NCBI RefSeq assembly: GCF_013256625.1
Contig: NZ_CP053908.1
Location: 2,728,001 to 2,792,000 of the forward strand
Origin: Hymenobacter sp. BRD128
Lineage (GTDB): Bacteria > Bacteroidota > Bacteroidia > Cytophagales > Hymenobacteraceae
Reading direction: 5' to 3'
Length of the DNA stretch: 64,000 bases
Of the stretch, positions 1 through 11,006 are shown piece by piece (positions within the stretch are counted from its first letter, which is position 1; each line of letters begins with the position of its first letter). The notes under the pieces are model-generated. The model was not told the DNA's origin. It saw nothing but the letters and a program-made list of their open reading frames with translations, and did no database searches. Both the position numbers and the translations under genes were made by a program.

Positions 1-46
1 GAATTGCTTCCTGCCCCACTTTCGGAGACTCGGGTGGCGTAGCTAC

Positions 47-3000
47 TTAGTTGAACAGGTAGCGCAGGCCAATCTGCATCTGCCAGCGCGAGGCCAGCGT
101 CGTTACGTCGGTGCGGAACGGCGTGGTGAGCACCTGCGGAGGCGTAATAGTGGTGGTAGTACCATTTACCGTGCGGGTGGCGCCGGCCACAGTCTGCAAG
201 TAGAACGTCGGCTGGCCTTGCGAGTTATAGCCAGCAAAGGCAAGCGGCGAGCTGTTGTACGGGAACTGATACGAACCCCAGTTCCGGTTAATCAGGTTGC
301 CTACGTTGAAGATATCCAGGCTGAACTGCAGCGCGTTGCGGTTTTCCCCAACGTTGGTAAAGATATCCTGCAACAGACGGAAGTCTACCTGGTGCTGCCA
401 GGGCTGCACAGCCCCGTTGCGCTCGGCATACTGGCCGCGGTGGGCACGCAGGTACGAGTCGGAGTTAATGAAATTTTCCAGGTCGATTGCCTGCTGAGCG
501 GCCGTGTACACAAACTTATCGGTGCTACCGCTAAAAGTTGTGGTGCGGTCTACCAATGCTACTTCGCTGGCAGTACGCGGAATGTACATTAAGTCGTTGC
601 CGCTTACCCCGTCGCCATTCATGTCGCCACTGTAGGTATAGGAGTAGCGACCGCCAGGAGCACCCGTATAGAAGAGCGAGACGGTGGTGCCCAAGTGACC
701 CAGGTAGTTGAAGCGGTAAGAGAGCGAGCCAATTACCCGGTGCGACACCAGGTAGGCCGAGTAGCCAAGCTCTTGGGAGTTGGGGTCGCCGGCTACGGGG
801 CGGCCGGCCCAGCTCGACTGGGCAATTGAGCCCCCATCGTTTACCGAGCGGGCGTCGGAGTAGGTATAGGCCGCCATGGCATAGAGGCCATTGCTGAAGC
901 TTTTCTGCAACTGGCCCGTAACGCTATACGAGTAGCCGGCGCTGGTATTATTGAGCAGGATAGCGTCGGTAATGGCCGGATTACCGACCGTGGGCGTAAT
1001 TGCCTTACCATCCGGAGTCTGACCGTAGATACGGTTGTAGGGCGACGCATTCAGGCCGGTGCCGGTAGCGCTCGGCGTGTAGAAAATCGGCCGGTTATCG
1101 GCCCCTACGGCCCGGTTGGTCGAATTAGGCAGGTCAATATTCTGGAAGTATACGGCGTTCAGGTCCTTGGTATACAAGGCCTCTACCGTCGCCACAATGC
1201 CGCCACCGATTTCGTGGTCGAAGGCCAGGTTTGAGCGCCACACCTGCGGGAACTTGAAGTCGCGGGCCGTTACGGCGAGGTTGTACGAGGTGTTGGCACC
1301 CCCGGCGGTCAACTGCGAGCGGTACTGGTCAACATTGGGGCTGAAGGCGTAGCCGGCAGCAGCCGCACCCTGGAAGTCAATCGAGCCAAACTGCACCCCG
1401 TTGTTGCTGGCCTGGTTTGAAATCCAGACGTAGGGCACGCGGCCGGTAAAGATACCCGTACCACCGCGCAACTGCGTTTTGCGGTCATCGTTCACGTCCC
1501 AGTTAAAGCCCACGCGGGGCGAGAAGAGCACCGTGCGGCGCGGCAGTTGGCTGGTGTTAATCTGGATACCATCGCGGAAGTTCTTCAGGCCGGGATAGAC
1601 AATGCCAGAAGCCGGGTCAGTGCCGCCGCTTACCGGGTAATTCTGCTGAATGCTGGAGTAAATGATGGGCAGGTCGCCGCGGATACCGTAAGTCAGCTTG
1701 AAGTTGCTGGCCGGCGACCACTCATCTTGGATATATACCCCAATCTGGGCCGCGTTGGTGGTAGCGTACGGGAACGAGCCATCGGGCAGGGCCGAGTAGC
1801 GCAGCTGGTAGCGCTGGGCCGAGCGCAGGCCATCGGCAGAGGTGCGGGGCGTCAGGGCGCCATTCGCGTAGTTGTAGCCGTAGGGTGCGTCAGTAGTTGC
1901 AGCCGAAGCGTAGAAGTCTTGCAGCGAGTTATACACGAACGCACCGTAGTACTGAGGAGCAAAGCCGTTAGTATACTTGTACAACTCATTGTACGTACCC
2001 ACCGTCACGTTGTGCTTGCCCAGGAAGGCGGTGAAGTTGTCGCCAAACTGGTACGTATTCGTATTGAGGATGTTGAAGGCCGAGAACGGCTCGTAGCCAA
2101 ACGAGGTCAGTGTTTGCGCGGCCGTTACGCGGGTGCCGGGGGCACTCAGGGCAGTCGAGTTGCCGATATCCACCAGCGGGAATAGCGGAATAGCGCCGCC
2201 GCCACCACTCTCGCGGTAGTCGCGGTTGGCCAGGAAGCCCGCCGTCATGTTGTTGGCAAACTTGGCCCCGAACGTGCTGTTCAACTCGGCAATAAACGAG
2301 TTGATGTTGTTGTTGATACGGTAGTAAGCACCGTAATAAGGCAAACCGAACAGCGTCTGCGAGCGGTTGCTGATGGAGCCCGAGCCGCTAGGGGGTACGT
2401 CGCGGTACGACTTCAGGTAGTTGTACTTGATGTTGAAGCGGTGGTTCTGGCTGATGTTCCAGTCCAGCTTAGCCGTGAGCTTATCGCTGTTCGAGGCCAG
2501 CGTGTAGCCTTGGTAAGGACCAGGGTTGTAGCCATATTTCGTTGTCAGGAAGTTGCTGAGCGTGCTCAGGTCCGCGTCCGAGGCCTGCGATACCGTTGGG
2601 CCGCTGGTGCCGGTAAAGGCCGAGTAGTTGCCCGTGGGCGGGTCGGTACGCAATTCGCGCTCGGCATTGAGGAAGAAGAACAGCTTGTCCTTGATGATAG
2701 GGCCACCAACCCGAAAGCCAAAGTTCTTCAGGTTGAAGTTGGCAATCGTGTTATCTACGCTGCCAATGTGCTTGCCTACGTAGTTCTGATTACGATAGAA
2801 GCCGTAAACCGAAGCCGATACTTTGTTGGTGCCCGAGCGGGTTACGGCGTTAATGCCGGCCCCCGTAAAAGAGCCCTGGCGCACGTCGTAGGGCGCGATA
2901 CTCACCTGAATCTGGTCGATAGCGTCGAGCGAGATGGGCTGCGCGTTAGCCTGGCCGCCGATGGTGCCCGACAAGCCGAAGGAGTTGTTAAATAACGCCC

Positions 3001-3562
3001 CGTCGATAGTGATGTTGTTATAAAGGCTGTTGCGGCTACCAAAACCGCCCTGGCCGTTGGCCTGGGGCGTGAGGCGCGTATAGTCGGCAAACGAGCGGTT
3101 GATAGTGGGCAACTGCTCGATTACCTGGCGCTGAATGGTGGTAGCCGCGCCCGTGCGGTCGGCATTGATAACCGGGTTCTGGCGGCCGGTGACGGTCACT
3201 TCCGTCAGCTGCGTCGAGGCATCGCCGAGCTTGGCGTCGAGGCGGAAGTTTTCGGCCAGCGTCAGGTTGATGCCCGTGCGGTTAAAATCTTGGTAACCTA
3301 CGAACGTGACTTTCACGGTGTAGGGCCCACCCACGCGCATGTTTTGCATGTTGAAGCGACCGTCGGCGTTGGTCGGGGCTACGTACTGCGTGTTGGTAGG
3401 GGTATGCACAGCAATCACCGTGGCGCCTGGCAACGCCTGCCCTTTGCTATCGGTGATGGTGCCGCTCATGGCGGCGGTAGTTGCCCCTTGGCTCCAGCCC
3501 AACTGCGCCGTGAGCAGCAGCAGTACCAGCACCAATGCTTGTCGTAGATAACTAAATTTCAT
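47..3562 (-). CDS. TonB-dependent receptor, Oar-like, with carboxypeptidase regulatory-like domain
   Basis: Outer-membrane TonB-dependent transporter of about 1171 residues; the substrate cannot be read from sequence. A signal peptide (MKFSYLRQ, hydrophobic stretch, then QLGWSQG) is followed by a carboxypeptidase-regulatory-like beta domain at about residues 25-110, a plug region near residues 120-260 (VINADRTGAATT, then IEQLPTINRSF) and a long beta-barrel ending in RYLFN, an aromatic-rich outer-membrane C-terminus. Length and layout match the Oar-like subfamily rather than SusC. The start at 3562 was preferred over an upstream in-frame start because it begins the signal peptide and lies about 45 nt below a good -7 box. 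No SusD partner is adjacent, so it probably acts alone. Confidence 0.9.
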   Translation of the reverse strand: MKFSYLRQALVLVLLLLTAQLGWSQGATTAAMSGTITDSKGQALPGATVIAVHTPTNTQYVAPTNADGRFNMQNMRVGGPYTVKVTFVGYQDFNRTGINLTLAENFRLDAKLGDASTQLTEVTVTGRQNPVINADRTGAATTIQRQVIEQLPTINRSFADYTRLTPQANGQGGFGSRNSLYNNITIDGALFNNSFGLSGTIGGQANAQPISLDAIDQIQVSIAPYDVRQGSFTGAGINAVTRSGTNKVSASVYGFYRNQNYVGKHIGSVDNTIANFNLKNFGFRVGGPIIKDKLFFFLNAERELRTDPPTGNYSAFTGTSGPTVSQASDADLSTLSNFLTTKYGYNPGPYQGYTLASNSDKLTAKLDWNISQNHRFNIKYNYLKSYRDVPPSGSGSISNRSQTLFGLPYYGAYYRINNNINSFIAELNSTFGAKFANNMTAGFLANRDYRESGGGGAIPLFPLVDIGNSTALSAPGTRVTAAQTLTSFGYEPFSAFNILNTNTYQFGDNFTAFLGKHNVTVGTYNELYKYTNGFAPQYYGAFVYNSLQDFYASAATTDAPYGYNYANGALTPRTSADGLRSAQRYQLRYSALPDGSFPYATTNAAQIGVYIQDEWSPASNFKLTYGIRGDLPIIYSSIQQNYPVSGGTDPASGIVYPGLKNFRDGIQINTSQLPRRTVLFSPRVGFNWDVNDDRKTQLRGGTGIFTGRVPYVWISNQASNNGVQFGSIDFQGAAAAGYAFSPNVDQYRSQLTAGGANTSYNLAVTARDFKFPQVWRSNLAFDHEIGGGIVATVEALYTKDLNAVYFQNIDLPNSTNRAVGADNRPIFYTPSATGTGLNASPYNRIYGQTPDGKAITPTVGNPAITDAILLNNTSAGYSYSVTGQLQKSFSNGLYAMAAYTYSDARSVNDGGSIAQSSWAGRPVAGDPNSQELGYSAYLVSHRVIGSLSYRFNYLGHLGTTVSLFYTGAPGGRYSYTYSGDMNGDGVSGNDLMYIPRTASEVALVDRTTTFSGSTDKFVYTAAQQAIDLENFINSDSYLRAHRGQYAERNGAVQPWQHQVDFRLLQDIFTNVGENRNALQFSLDIFNVGNLINRNWGSYQFPYNSSPLAFAGYNSQGQPTFYLQTVAGATRTVNGTTTTITPPQVLTTPFRTDVTTLASRWQMQIGLRYLFN

Positions 3563-3606
3563 ATAGGGGAGAAAAAGTGGGAAAAAAGCGCGGCAGGTGG
3601 GTACCG

Positions 3607-3614
3607 CAAAGGTA
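3607..3614 (-). promoter_or_regulatory. Bacteroidota -7 promoter box of the TonB receptor gene
   Basis: On the minus strand the sequence reads TACCTTTG, a match to TAnnTTTG, the -7 element of Bacteroidota housekeeping promoters. It lies about 45 nt upstream of the chosen ATG. No clear TTTG at -33 was seen. Confidence 0.55.
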
Positions 3615-3712
3615 CTTGCTGTACCAAGATTCTTCACTTTACCCTAATGTTAAAAATCTTAACTTTAGCGATGTTTTTTCACCATTAATTCATTTTTCAG
3701 CTTCACCTAAGC

Positions 3713-4378
3713 TTATAACCGTGGCCGCACCGCCCGGATGAAACGGCTGAGGTAATAATCCGCCTCGAAGCTGTTCTCAATGACTCCCAGCGAGGTAGAT
3801 GCGTGAATAAACTCCACGCCTTCGTCATCCACCACCGTCACCATGCCTACGTGCGTGATAACCTGCGAGCCGGGTGAGGCCCCGAAAAATAAAAAATCAC
3901 CAGGTCGCAATTCGGTTGGCTTGATGGGGTCGCCCCAGGCCGCTTGCTCATTCGAGGAGCGCGGAATAGTAACCCCCGCGTCGGCAAAAGAAAGCTGGAG
4001 CAGCGCTGAGCAGTCCATGCCCATGCGCGTAGTGCCGCCAAAAAGGTAGGGCGTGCCTTGATACGAGCGGGCGTTTTCGATAACGCTAGCCAGCACGCCG
4101 GTAGCATTGCCGGGGCGGAAAGGGCGCTTCACTACGGTTTTGGTAGTGGCTACGCTGCCGCTGCTGGTGGGCACGGCGGTTTTCACCTTGGTTTTGGTGC
4201 CGCTAGGGCGGGCCACCACCCGCTGGCCGTGCTTGAGGCGGGCCATGTCGCGGGCCGAATAATAGCGGCCATTGAGCTGGTTGAGCTTACGCTGGCAGCT
4301 GCTGGCTAGCAGCAACCCCACGATTACCACGCCATAATAAGCCCGCCAGGCCCGGGGAACGGCCGGACGGCGCAGCAT
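3713..4378 (-). CDS. NlpC/P60 family (C40) peptidoglycan endopeptidase, probable lipoprotein
   Basis: Predicted cell-wall cysteine endopeptidase cleaving peptide stems of peptidoglycan, tethered to the envelope. The C-terminal ~115 residues are an NlpC/P60 domain: GTPYLFGG, catalytic Cys in GMDCSALLQ, PRSSNEQ, RPGDFLFF, catalytic His in THVGMV and a third polar site at FIHAST. The N-terminus has basic residues, a hydrophobic stretch and LLLASSC, an acceptable lipobox, then a basic Ser/Thr/Lys-rich linker. The start at 4378 (MLRRP) gives a normal signal peptide; in-frame ATGs at 4426 and 4435 lie at or above the predicted transcription start and would add a hydrophilic leader. Downstream of and divergent from the GlcD-like gene. 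Confidence 0.85.
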   Translation of the reverse strand: MLRRPAVPRAWRAYYGVVIVGLLLASSCQRKLNQLNGRYYSARDMARLKHGQRVVARPSGTKTKVKTAVPTSSGSVATTKTVVKRPFRPGNATGVLASVIENARSYQGTPYLFGGTTRMGMDCSALLQLSFADAGVTIPRSSNEQAAWGDPIKPTELRPGDFLFFGASPGSQVITHVGMVTVVDDEGVEFIHASTSLGVIENSFEADYYLSRFIRAVRPRL

Positions 4379-4432
4379 AGGGTGTGCTTTCGTTATCGGC
4401 CGTACCTTCGTTTTTTCACGCTGCATTACTGG

Positions 4433-4440
4433 CAAATATA
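4433..4440 (-). promoter_or_regulatory. -7 promoter box of the NlpC/P60 gene
   Basis: Minus strand reads TATATTTG, a full TAnnTTTG match. Transcription would begin near 4426, which supports translation from 4378 rather than from the upstream ATGs. Confidence 0.55.
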
Positions 4441-4471
4441 GCCCGGCGACCTCTAGCCGCTCTTTTCATTT

Positions 4472-5881
<1,410 letters not shown>

Positions 5882-5895
5882 TCGGTTTTTTGTGT

Positions 5896-6004
5896 AAACA
5901 GAACGTCATGCTGAGCCTGTCGAAGCATCTCTATCGCGCTGTGGGGTTAGTACCCTAGCGGGGCGGTAGAAATGCTTCGACAGGCTCAGCATGACGTTCT
6001 GTTT
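5896..6004. repeat. Dispersed palindromic element, perfect 33-bp arms
   Basis: Inverted repeat with 33-bp identical arms (5896-5928 and 5972-6004) around a 43-nt loop. The arm contains GAACGTCATGCTGAG and CGAAGCAT, shared with the elements at 12041, 18815, 24715 and 47187. It sits between two convergent genes, so its transcript could act as a bidirectional terminator, but the family also occurs in other contexts. Confidence 0.85.
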
Positions 6005-6014
6005 TATAGAACCA

Positions 6015-7643
6015 CTACCCAATCACTGCCTTAAACTCCGGCGCGCGGCGGTGCTTGGTGGCCTGCTCGTAGGCATAGCCTAGCGCCAGCAGCTCGGCTT
6101 CCTTATACGGAGCCCCCACGAACGACAGGCCGATGGGCAGTTCGTGCGCGTAGCCCATCGGCAGCGTGAGGTGCGGGTAGCCGGCCATGGCGGCGGCGCC
6201 CGAGTAGCCGGGACCGGTGTTGTACTCGCCGTTGATGAGGTCGATGCAGGCGGCCGGGCCGGTGGTGATGGCCACGATGCCGGCTAGCCCACCGTCGGTT
6301 TTGAGGGCCGCATCGAGGGCGGCGCGGCTCGTATCGACCACTTTGCGCAGGGCGGCTTTGTACTTGTCGCTGGCTAGCCCGTCGGTTTTCTCGGCCAGCT
6401 CCAGGGTTTCCTGCTGGAAGAAGGGCATGGCCTTGGCCGCGTTGGCTTTATTGAAGGCGATGACGTCGGCCAGGGTTTTCATGGGGGCCTTGGTACCGGC
6501 CAGGTACTTGTTTACGCCATCTTTAAACTCGTAGAGCAGCACGTCAAACTCAGCTTCGCCGATGGGCTGGGTCGCGGTGCGCACGTCTACCTCCACCACC
6601 GTGGCGCCCTGGGCTTTGAGGTCGGCCACGGCTTTGCGCAGCAGCTCGCCGCCGATGGTCTGGCTAGTTAGGTGGCCTTTTTCCACGCCCAGCTTCTGAC
6701 CTTTTAGCGCGTCGGGGCGCAGCAGGCGGGTGTAGTCGGCCGCTTTTTTAGGATTATTAGCCGAAACCGTGACGGCGTCGGCCGGGTCGGGGCCAGCCAG
6801 GGCGCCCAATAAAATGGCCGCATCGCGCACGCAGCGGGCCATTGGGCCGGCCGTATCCTGGGTGGCCGAAATGGGAATAATGCCCGTGCGGCTCACCAAC
6901 CCCACCGTGGGTTTGAGGCCCACCAGCCCATTGACCGACGAGGGCGACACGATGGAACCATTGGTTTCGGTGCCCACCGCCACGGCGCACAGGCTAGCCG
7001 AGGTGGCCGAGCCCGAGCCAGCGCTGCTGCCGCTAGGGGTGCGGTCGATGACGTAGGGATTATGCGTTTGGCCGCCCCGGCTGCTCCAGCCGCTGGCCGA
7101 GTGCGTCGAGCGGAAATTTGCCCACTCGCTCAGGTTGGTTTTGCCGAGGATGACGGCGCCGGCGGCGCGCAACTGCCGGGCCACAAACGAATCCTGAGCG
7201 GCTTTGTGGCCGGCCAGGGCCAGCGCGCCGGCGGTAGTCTGCATCTGGTCGCCGGTGTCGATGTTGTCCTTAATAAGCACCGGAATGCCGTGCATAGGGC
7301 CGCGCAGCCTGCCGGCTTTGCGCTCTTTATCGAGGCCATCGGCGATGCTCAGCGCGTCGGGGTTAAGCTCAATTACCGAATTGAGCCGCGGGCCGGCCTT
7401 GTCGATTTCGGCAATACGAGCCATGTATTGCTGGCAGAGGCTGCGGCTGGTGGCCTTGCCGCTGGCTAGCTGCGCTTGCAAGTCGGCAATGGTGAGCTCG
7501 CCCAAGGCAAATGGGGCCGCCGCGCGCGGGTCAGAGTTGGCAGCGGCAGCCGCTGGGCCGGGGGCGGCCGAGGCGGCAAGCGGCAGTAAGGCCGAGGCGA
7601 GCGCAGCCTGCGTGCCGTGTTGAAGAAATTGACGACGTTGCAT
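6015..7643 (-). CDS. Exported amidase, amidase-signature family
   Basis: Amidohydrolase of 542 residues of the amidase-signature family, hydrolysing a carboxamide; substrate not deducible. The N-terminus MQRRQFLQ followed by an Ala/Leu-rich stretch looks like a twin-arginine signal peptide, so it is probably exported folded. The Ser-cisSer-Lys triad is visible: Lys in PVLIKDNIDTG, the cis-Ser in the GSSAGSGSA loop, and the nucleophile in the following ETNGSIVSPSS. Too long and exported to be GatA, and no gatB/gatC is nearby. An isolated transcription unit, convergent with the GlcD-like gene. Confidence 0.88.
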   Translation of the reverse strand: MQRRQFLQHGTQAALASALLPLAASAAPGPAAAAANSDPRAAAPFALGELTIADLQAQLASGKATSRSLCQQYMARIAEIDKAGPRLNSVIELNPDALSIADGLDKERKAGRLRGPMHGIPVLIKDNIDTGDQMQTTAGALALAGHKAAQDSFVARQLRAAGAVILGKTNLSEWANFRSTHSASGWSSRGGQTHNPYVIDRTPSGSSAGSGSATSASLCAVAVGTETNGSIVSPSSVNGLVGLKPTVGLVSRTGIIPISATQDTAGPMARCVRDAAILLGALAGPDPADAVTVSANNPKKAADYTRLLRPDALKGQKLGVEKGHLTSQTIGGELLRKAVADLKAQGATVVEVDVRTATQPIGEAEFDVLLYEFKDGVNKYLAGTKAPMKTLADVIAFNKANAAKAMPFFQQETLELAEKTDGLASDKYKAALRKVVDTSRAALDAALKTDGGLAGIVAITTGPAACIDLINGEYNTGPGYSGAAAMAGYPHLTLPMGYAHELPIGLSFVGAPYKEAELLALGYAYEQATKHRRAPEFKAVIG

Positions 7644-7825
7644 AAAAGTTGCTTGATAGGCAAGGGAATGAAGCTGCCAAAAGTAAGCCCGGCCCCGGCG
7701 CTGCCAAAGCCGGCCGCCAGCTATTTTTTGCGCCGCTCCTGCTTACCTGAACGCCGGGCGCGCCGGGGCGTATAGCAAGCAAACAATCTGCTTTTCCCAC
7801 CGTCATCTTCTTCAGCCTTTTTCCG

Positions 7826-9157
7826 ATGCCTAGCCTCAACGACCAGCCCAACGAAATAGCCGGCAACCACCCTAGCCAGCCGGCCACCGAAACTGCCAAG
7901 ATGGGCGCCGATGCCCAGAACACTAACGCCAACAGTGCTTTGCAGCCAGCCACGCCAGCCATGCAGGCGGGCGAGCCGGCAGTTACTCCCCCACCATCCA
8001 GCAAAGAGCTGTTCGACAGCGAGATAGAGGCTGGCAAAGGTGCCGTGGAGCAAGGTGGGGAGCAGGAAAATCGCGAAGCTCAGCCCGCCGACCTGACGGC
8101 TGCCCCGCCCGCCACTACGACGCAGCCCAACGCGTATGGCGGCAACTTTGGCAACGACGTGCAGAACAGCTACCGCGATGCCGAGCGCGCCAGCAACCAG
8201 CGCGCCGATGCCAACCGGGGCGAGTTTGGCGAGCAGGGTGCGCTGGGGGCCACGCACGGCGGCTTTGGCAACCAGTACCGCGAGTTCGACACCGCCGCCG
8301 AGCGCCCCGGCGCCGAGGCTACGGAAGAGAAATACTATGGCGAAGGGGCTTCTGCTCCCGGTCCGCAGCACAACGCCTATCGCACCTACGATGGCCAGGA
8401 CCGCCGCCCCGACGAGCAGGGCCACGCCGTGCGCGACACGCCCGCGCCGGCTACCAGGTCGTTTGGCGACAACGTGGCCGACCGCCAGCCCACCGATGGC
8501 CGGGGCAACGCGCAGGACAATCGCAATTTACCTGATAAATCGGGCGAGGTAGCGGCTTTCCAGAATGATAACGGCGCGCCTACCTCCGGCTCGGCCTACG
8601 CGCCCGATTACGGCCACACTTCGGGCGTGGGCCTACCGGCTGGCGCCACCGAAAACCACGTTGCCTCGGGCCTGGCAGGCCGCAATCAGCAGGAAGACCA
8701 GCATTCTTCGCGGGGAGGCTACGACAACCAAGGCAGCCAGGGTGGCCGCAGCCACGACCAGCAGCCCGGCGGCAATGCCCCCGCTGGCCAGGGCGCGGCC
8801 GCGCCCGTCAACTCGCCCGATGCGCTCCAGAACCCCGGCTATGGCTACGGCCACGAGCGCAGTGAGGAGGCCCAGCCCGGCAACCCCAGCACCGGCGATT
8901 CGCGCAATGGCTTCGGGGCTAGCGGCTCTAAGGAAGGCAACACTAGCCAGGGCTACGGCTCAAAGGGCGGCTCCTACGACGACCAGAACCCCGGTGCCCG
9001 CGGCCCGGAATATGATAATTTCACCTATCAGGACAAAGCACAGAACTACGGCCAGGAAAACCGCCCGGACTTTCGCCCCGCAGATGGCGACCAGCCGAAA
9101 GATGCCGATGATACCGCCCCGCGCCGCAACGCCGGCCGCGATGAGCCGGCCCAGTAA
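7826..9157 (+). CDS. Hypothetical disordered hydrophilic protein, hydrophilin-like
   Basis: A 443-residue protein without a recognisable domain. No cysteine or tryptophan was seen and hydrophobic residues are very sparse; composition is dominated by Gly, Ala, Asn, Gln, Asp, Pro, Arg and Ser. There is no signal peptide or membrane segment, so it is probably cytosolic and disordered. Short irregular motifs recur, such as YGGNFGND/HGGFGNQY and QGYGSKGGSYDDQ/GGYDNQGSQGG. The reading frame is open with codon use like the neighbours, which favours a real gene. Composition resembles hydrophilins or desiccation-protection proteins, but that is inference. It begins 183 bp from the divergent amidase gene and ends just before a strong hairpin. 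Confidence 0.7.
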   Translation: MPSLNDQPNEIAGNHPSQPATETAKMGADAQNTNANSALQPATPAMQAGEPAVTPPPSSKELFDSEIEAGKGAVEQGGEQENREAQPADLTAAPPATTTQPNAYGGNFGNDVQNSYRDAERASNQRADANRGEFGEQGALGATHGGFGNQYREFDTAAERPGAEATEEKYYGEGASAPGPQHNAYRTYDGQDRRPDEQGHAVRDTPAPATRSFGDNVADRQPTDGRGNAQDNRNLPDKSGEVAAFQNDNGAPTSGSAYAPDYGHTSGVGLPAGATENHVASGLAGRNQQEDQHSSRGGYDNQGSQGGRSHDQQPGGNAPAGQGAAAPVNSPDALQNPGYGYGHERSEEAQPGNPSTGDSRNGFGASGSKEGNTSQGYGSKGGSYDDQNPGARGPEYDNFTYQDKAQNYGQENRPDFRPADGDQPKDADDTAPRRNAGRDEPAQ

Positions 9158-9175
9158 GTGGTCTGCAGTAGTGCA

Positions 9176-9267
9176 AGCGTAACGCAGAGAAGCGCGGCAA
9201 TCTTTCTACTCGTTGGGAGCAAGCCCCCAGTGAGTAAAAAGATTGCCGCGCTTCTCTGCGTTACGCT
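9176..9267. terminator. Long perfect hairpin between convergent genes
   Basis: Arms of 30 bp (9176-9205 and 9238-9267) are perfectly complementary around a 32-nt loop. It lies between the stop codons of convergent genes and could terminate both. The arms do not share the GTCATGCTGA core of the main dispersed family; they may belong to another palindrome class. Confidence 0.7.
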
Positions 9268-9285
9268 CGCCAGGATAGCCGGTTT

Positions 9286-10281
9286 TTAGCGGTGCACTTT
9301 CATGTCGATGTCGTACTTGTAGCGCGGCGGACCGCCTAGCGGCACGGCAAAGAAGGGCAGCGCCGTGTCGTACTGGTCGGTGACGTAAAACACCACGTCG
9401 TTGAACGTCGTGGCTTTGCTTACGAGGCGAAAATCCAGCGACAAGCCGTATTCCTTGGGATTGATGGGTAGCACGCTACTCGTCCACTGGCCGTCGCCGC
9501 TCACCGGGGCCGAATGGCCATTCTTGGCAACGCTGAAAATGGTAAGCTTGGCCGAGTTGTCAATGTCAAAATTGCTCTGCTTAATACTTACCACGTGCTC
9601 ATTGGCAAACGGGTAGAGGTGCACCGTAACGGCCCGGCCCGTGGGCGCGGCCGGAATCCGGAAGCAATACTCGTAGGTAAACGCGTTGCCGCCCGGAATA
9701 GGCACGTTCAGGTTGGGACTGCTGCTGAGGAAAAAGCGATAAAGGTTGCCGTCGTTGCCGCTCAGCCCGCGCACCACCACCTTGTACACGTAGCCCTGAA
9801 ACTGCTCTACCAGCTCGCCTTCCAGCGGGTTGAGCGGGCCGAAATTGAAGTACTTGCCATCGTAAGCAGGCTCATCGCCAAATACTTGCTGCTTGATGAG
9901 GCGGCCGCTGGGCGGGCCGGCGGGGCTAGCCGGGCGTGGGTCGGTAGCGCCCTTGGCCGAGTGCGTGCCGGGGCCGCCGTAGAGGCTAAACTCGGTGCGG
10001 GTATTGAACTGCCCCACCTTGGCATCGAGCTGCCCGCCGCAGTCGGGGTCAAACACCCGAATGTAGATGGGCCGCCGCTCGGCCGCTGGCACCAGGAAGA
10101 AAAAGGTTTGGGTAAAATCATCGTCGCCGCTCGTGGTGGGCGCTTGCGGGCCAAAGGTGACCAAACTCTCAATTTTTTCGCCGGGATTAGGCACGGCCTG
10201 AGCCGCCGCGCTGGTTGCCAAGCCAAGCACCAGTCCCCACACCACAAGCAAACGAGTTAGAAAGTAAACGTGTTTGTACAT
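9286..10281 (-). CDS. Hypothetical secreted protein
   Basis: A 331-residue protein with a clear Sec signal peptide (MYKHVYFL, hydrophobic core, cleavage after SAAAQA). The mature part is rich in Pro, Gly, Phe and beta-forming stretches such as YIRVFDPDCGG and VYKVVVRGLSGNDGN, suggesting an all-beta exported protein with two sandwich-like halves; no family is recognised. The start at 10281 was chosen because it begins the signal peptide. There is no C-terminal T9SS sorting domain, so it is likely periplasmic. A separate unit, divergent from the DinB gene. Confidence 0.75.
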   Translation of the reverse strand: MYKHVYFLTRLLVVWGLVLGLATSAAAQAVPNPGEKIESLVTFGPQAPTTSGDDDFTQTFFFLVPAAERRPIYIRVFDPDCGGQLDAKVGQFNTRTEFSLYGGPGTHSAKGATDPRPASPAGPPSGRLIKQQVFGDEPAYDGKYFNFGPLNPLEGELVEQFQGYVYKVVVRGLSGNDGNLYRFFLSSSPNLNVPIPGGNAFTYEYCFRIPAAPTGRAVTVHLYPFANEHVVSIKQSNFDIDNSAKLTIFSVAKNGHSAPVSGDGQWTSSVLPINPKEYGLSLDFRLVSKATTFNDVVFYVTDQYDTALPFFAVPLGGPPRYKYDIDMKVHR

Positions 10282-10380
10282 AGATGAAGCACGAAAGTCC
10301 CGACTGCCCCGAAATAGATTCTCAGCCTGGGCCGTAATATTACAACTCAAAGCTTCTGTTCTGCCTGCTATCCTTCCGTT

Positions 10381-10965
10381 ATGAGTGCTTCCGCACGCGA
10401 TACTACTGAGTTTTTTGACCAGCTGACCAATCAGGTACTGGCCCTGCGCGTGTTATCTCACCAACGCCTGCGTCCCCTCACCTCGGAGCAGCTCAATCGG
10501 CGCCCCGGCTACGACAAATGGAGCGCTGCGCAGTGCCTCGAACACCTCAACATCGTGGGCGGCTACTACCTGCCCAGCCTCAAGGCGCGCCTGCGGCTAG
10601 CCCAGGCCAAGGGGTCGACGGCACCCGCGCAGGTGCGCAGCGGCTGGCTGGGCCGGTACTTTACTACTACGGCCCAGCAAAAAAATGGTCTGGGCGACAA
10701 TCTCTTGCGCCTCCCCAAGCAGTTTGCGCCCACCGGCACCCGCCTCACCGGTACGGTGGTCGAGGCCTTCAACCGCCAGCTCGATGAGCTGCTGCGCCTG
10801 CTGCTGCTAGCCCGCCAGGTCGATGCGGGCACCGTGCGCGTGCCCAACCCGCTTTATCCCTGGCTGCGGCTGCGCCTCACCGATGTGCTGGAGGCGCTGG
10901 TCACCCACATTCAGCGCTACGTGAAGCAGGCTGAACAGGTGGCCAAGGCTACCGCTAGCACTTAG
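10381..10965 (+). CDS. DinB family protein
   Basis: A 194-residue four-helix-bundle protein of the DinB/YfiT-like superfamily. The family pattern is visible at residues 35-65: a proline-containing loop (RRPGYDKWS) followed by AAQCLEHLN, whose His is the usual first metal ligand, and a second His near the C-terminus in THIQRYVKQ. Many family members are metal-dependent thiol transferases or of unknown function, and the substrate cannot be named. The neighbours (secreted protein, M28 peptidase) give no functional link. Confidence 0.8.
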   Translation: MSASARDTTEFFDQLTNQVLALRVLSHQRLRPLTSEQLNRRPGYDKWSAAQCLEHLNIVGGYYLPSLKARLRLAQAKGSTAPAQVRSGWLGRYFTTTAQQKNGLGDNLLRLPKQFAPTGTRLTGTVVEAFNRQLDELLRLLLLARQVDAGTVRVPNPLYPWLRLRLTDVLEALVTHIQRYVKQAEQVAKATAST

Positions 10966-11006
10966 CAGCAGTACTGTTCTTTCAAGTTAGGATAACTTTA
11001 CTCTCC

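Noticed and set aside
5896..6004. CRISPR-like repeat-spacer structure suggested by recurring palindromes
   Set aside because: Copies are kilobases apart, unequal, and there are no cas genes or regular spacers.
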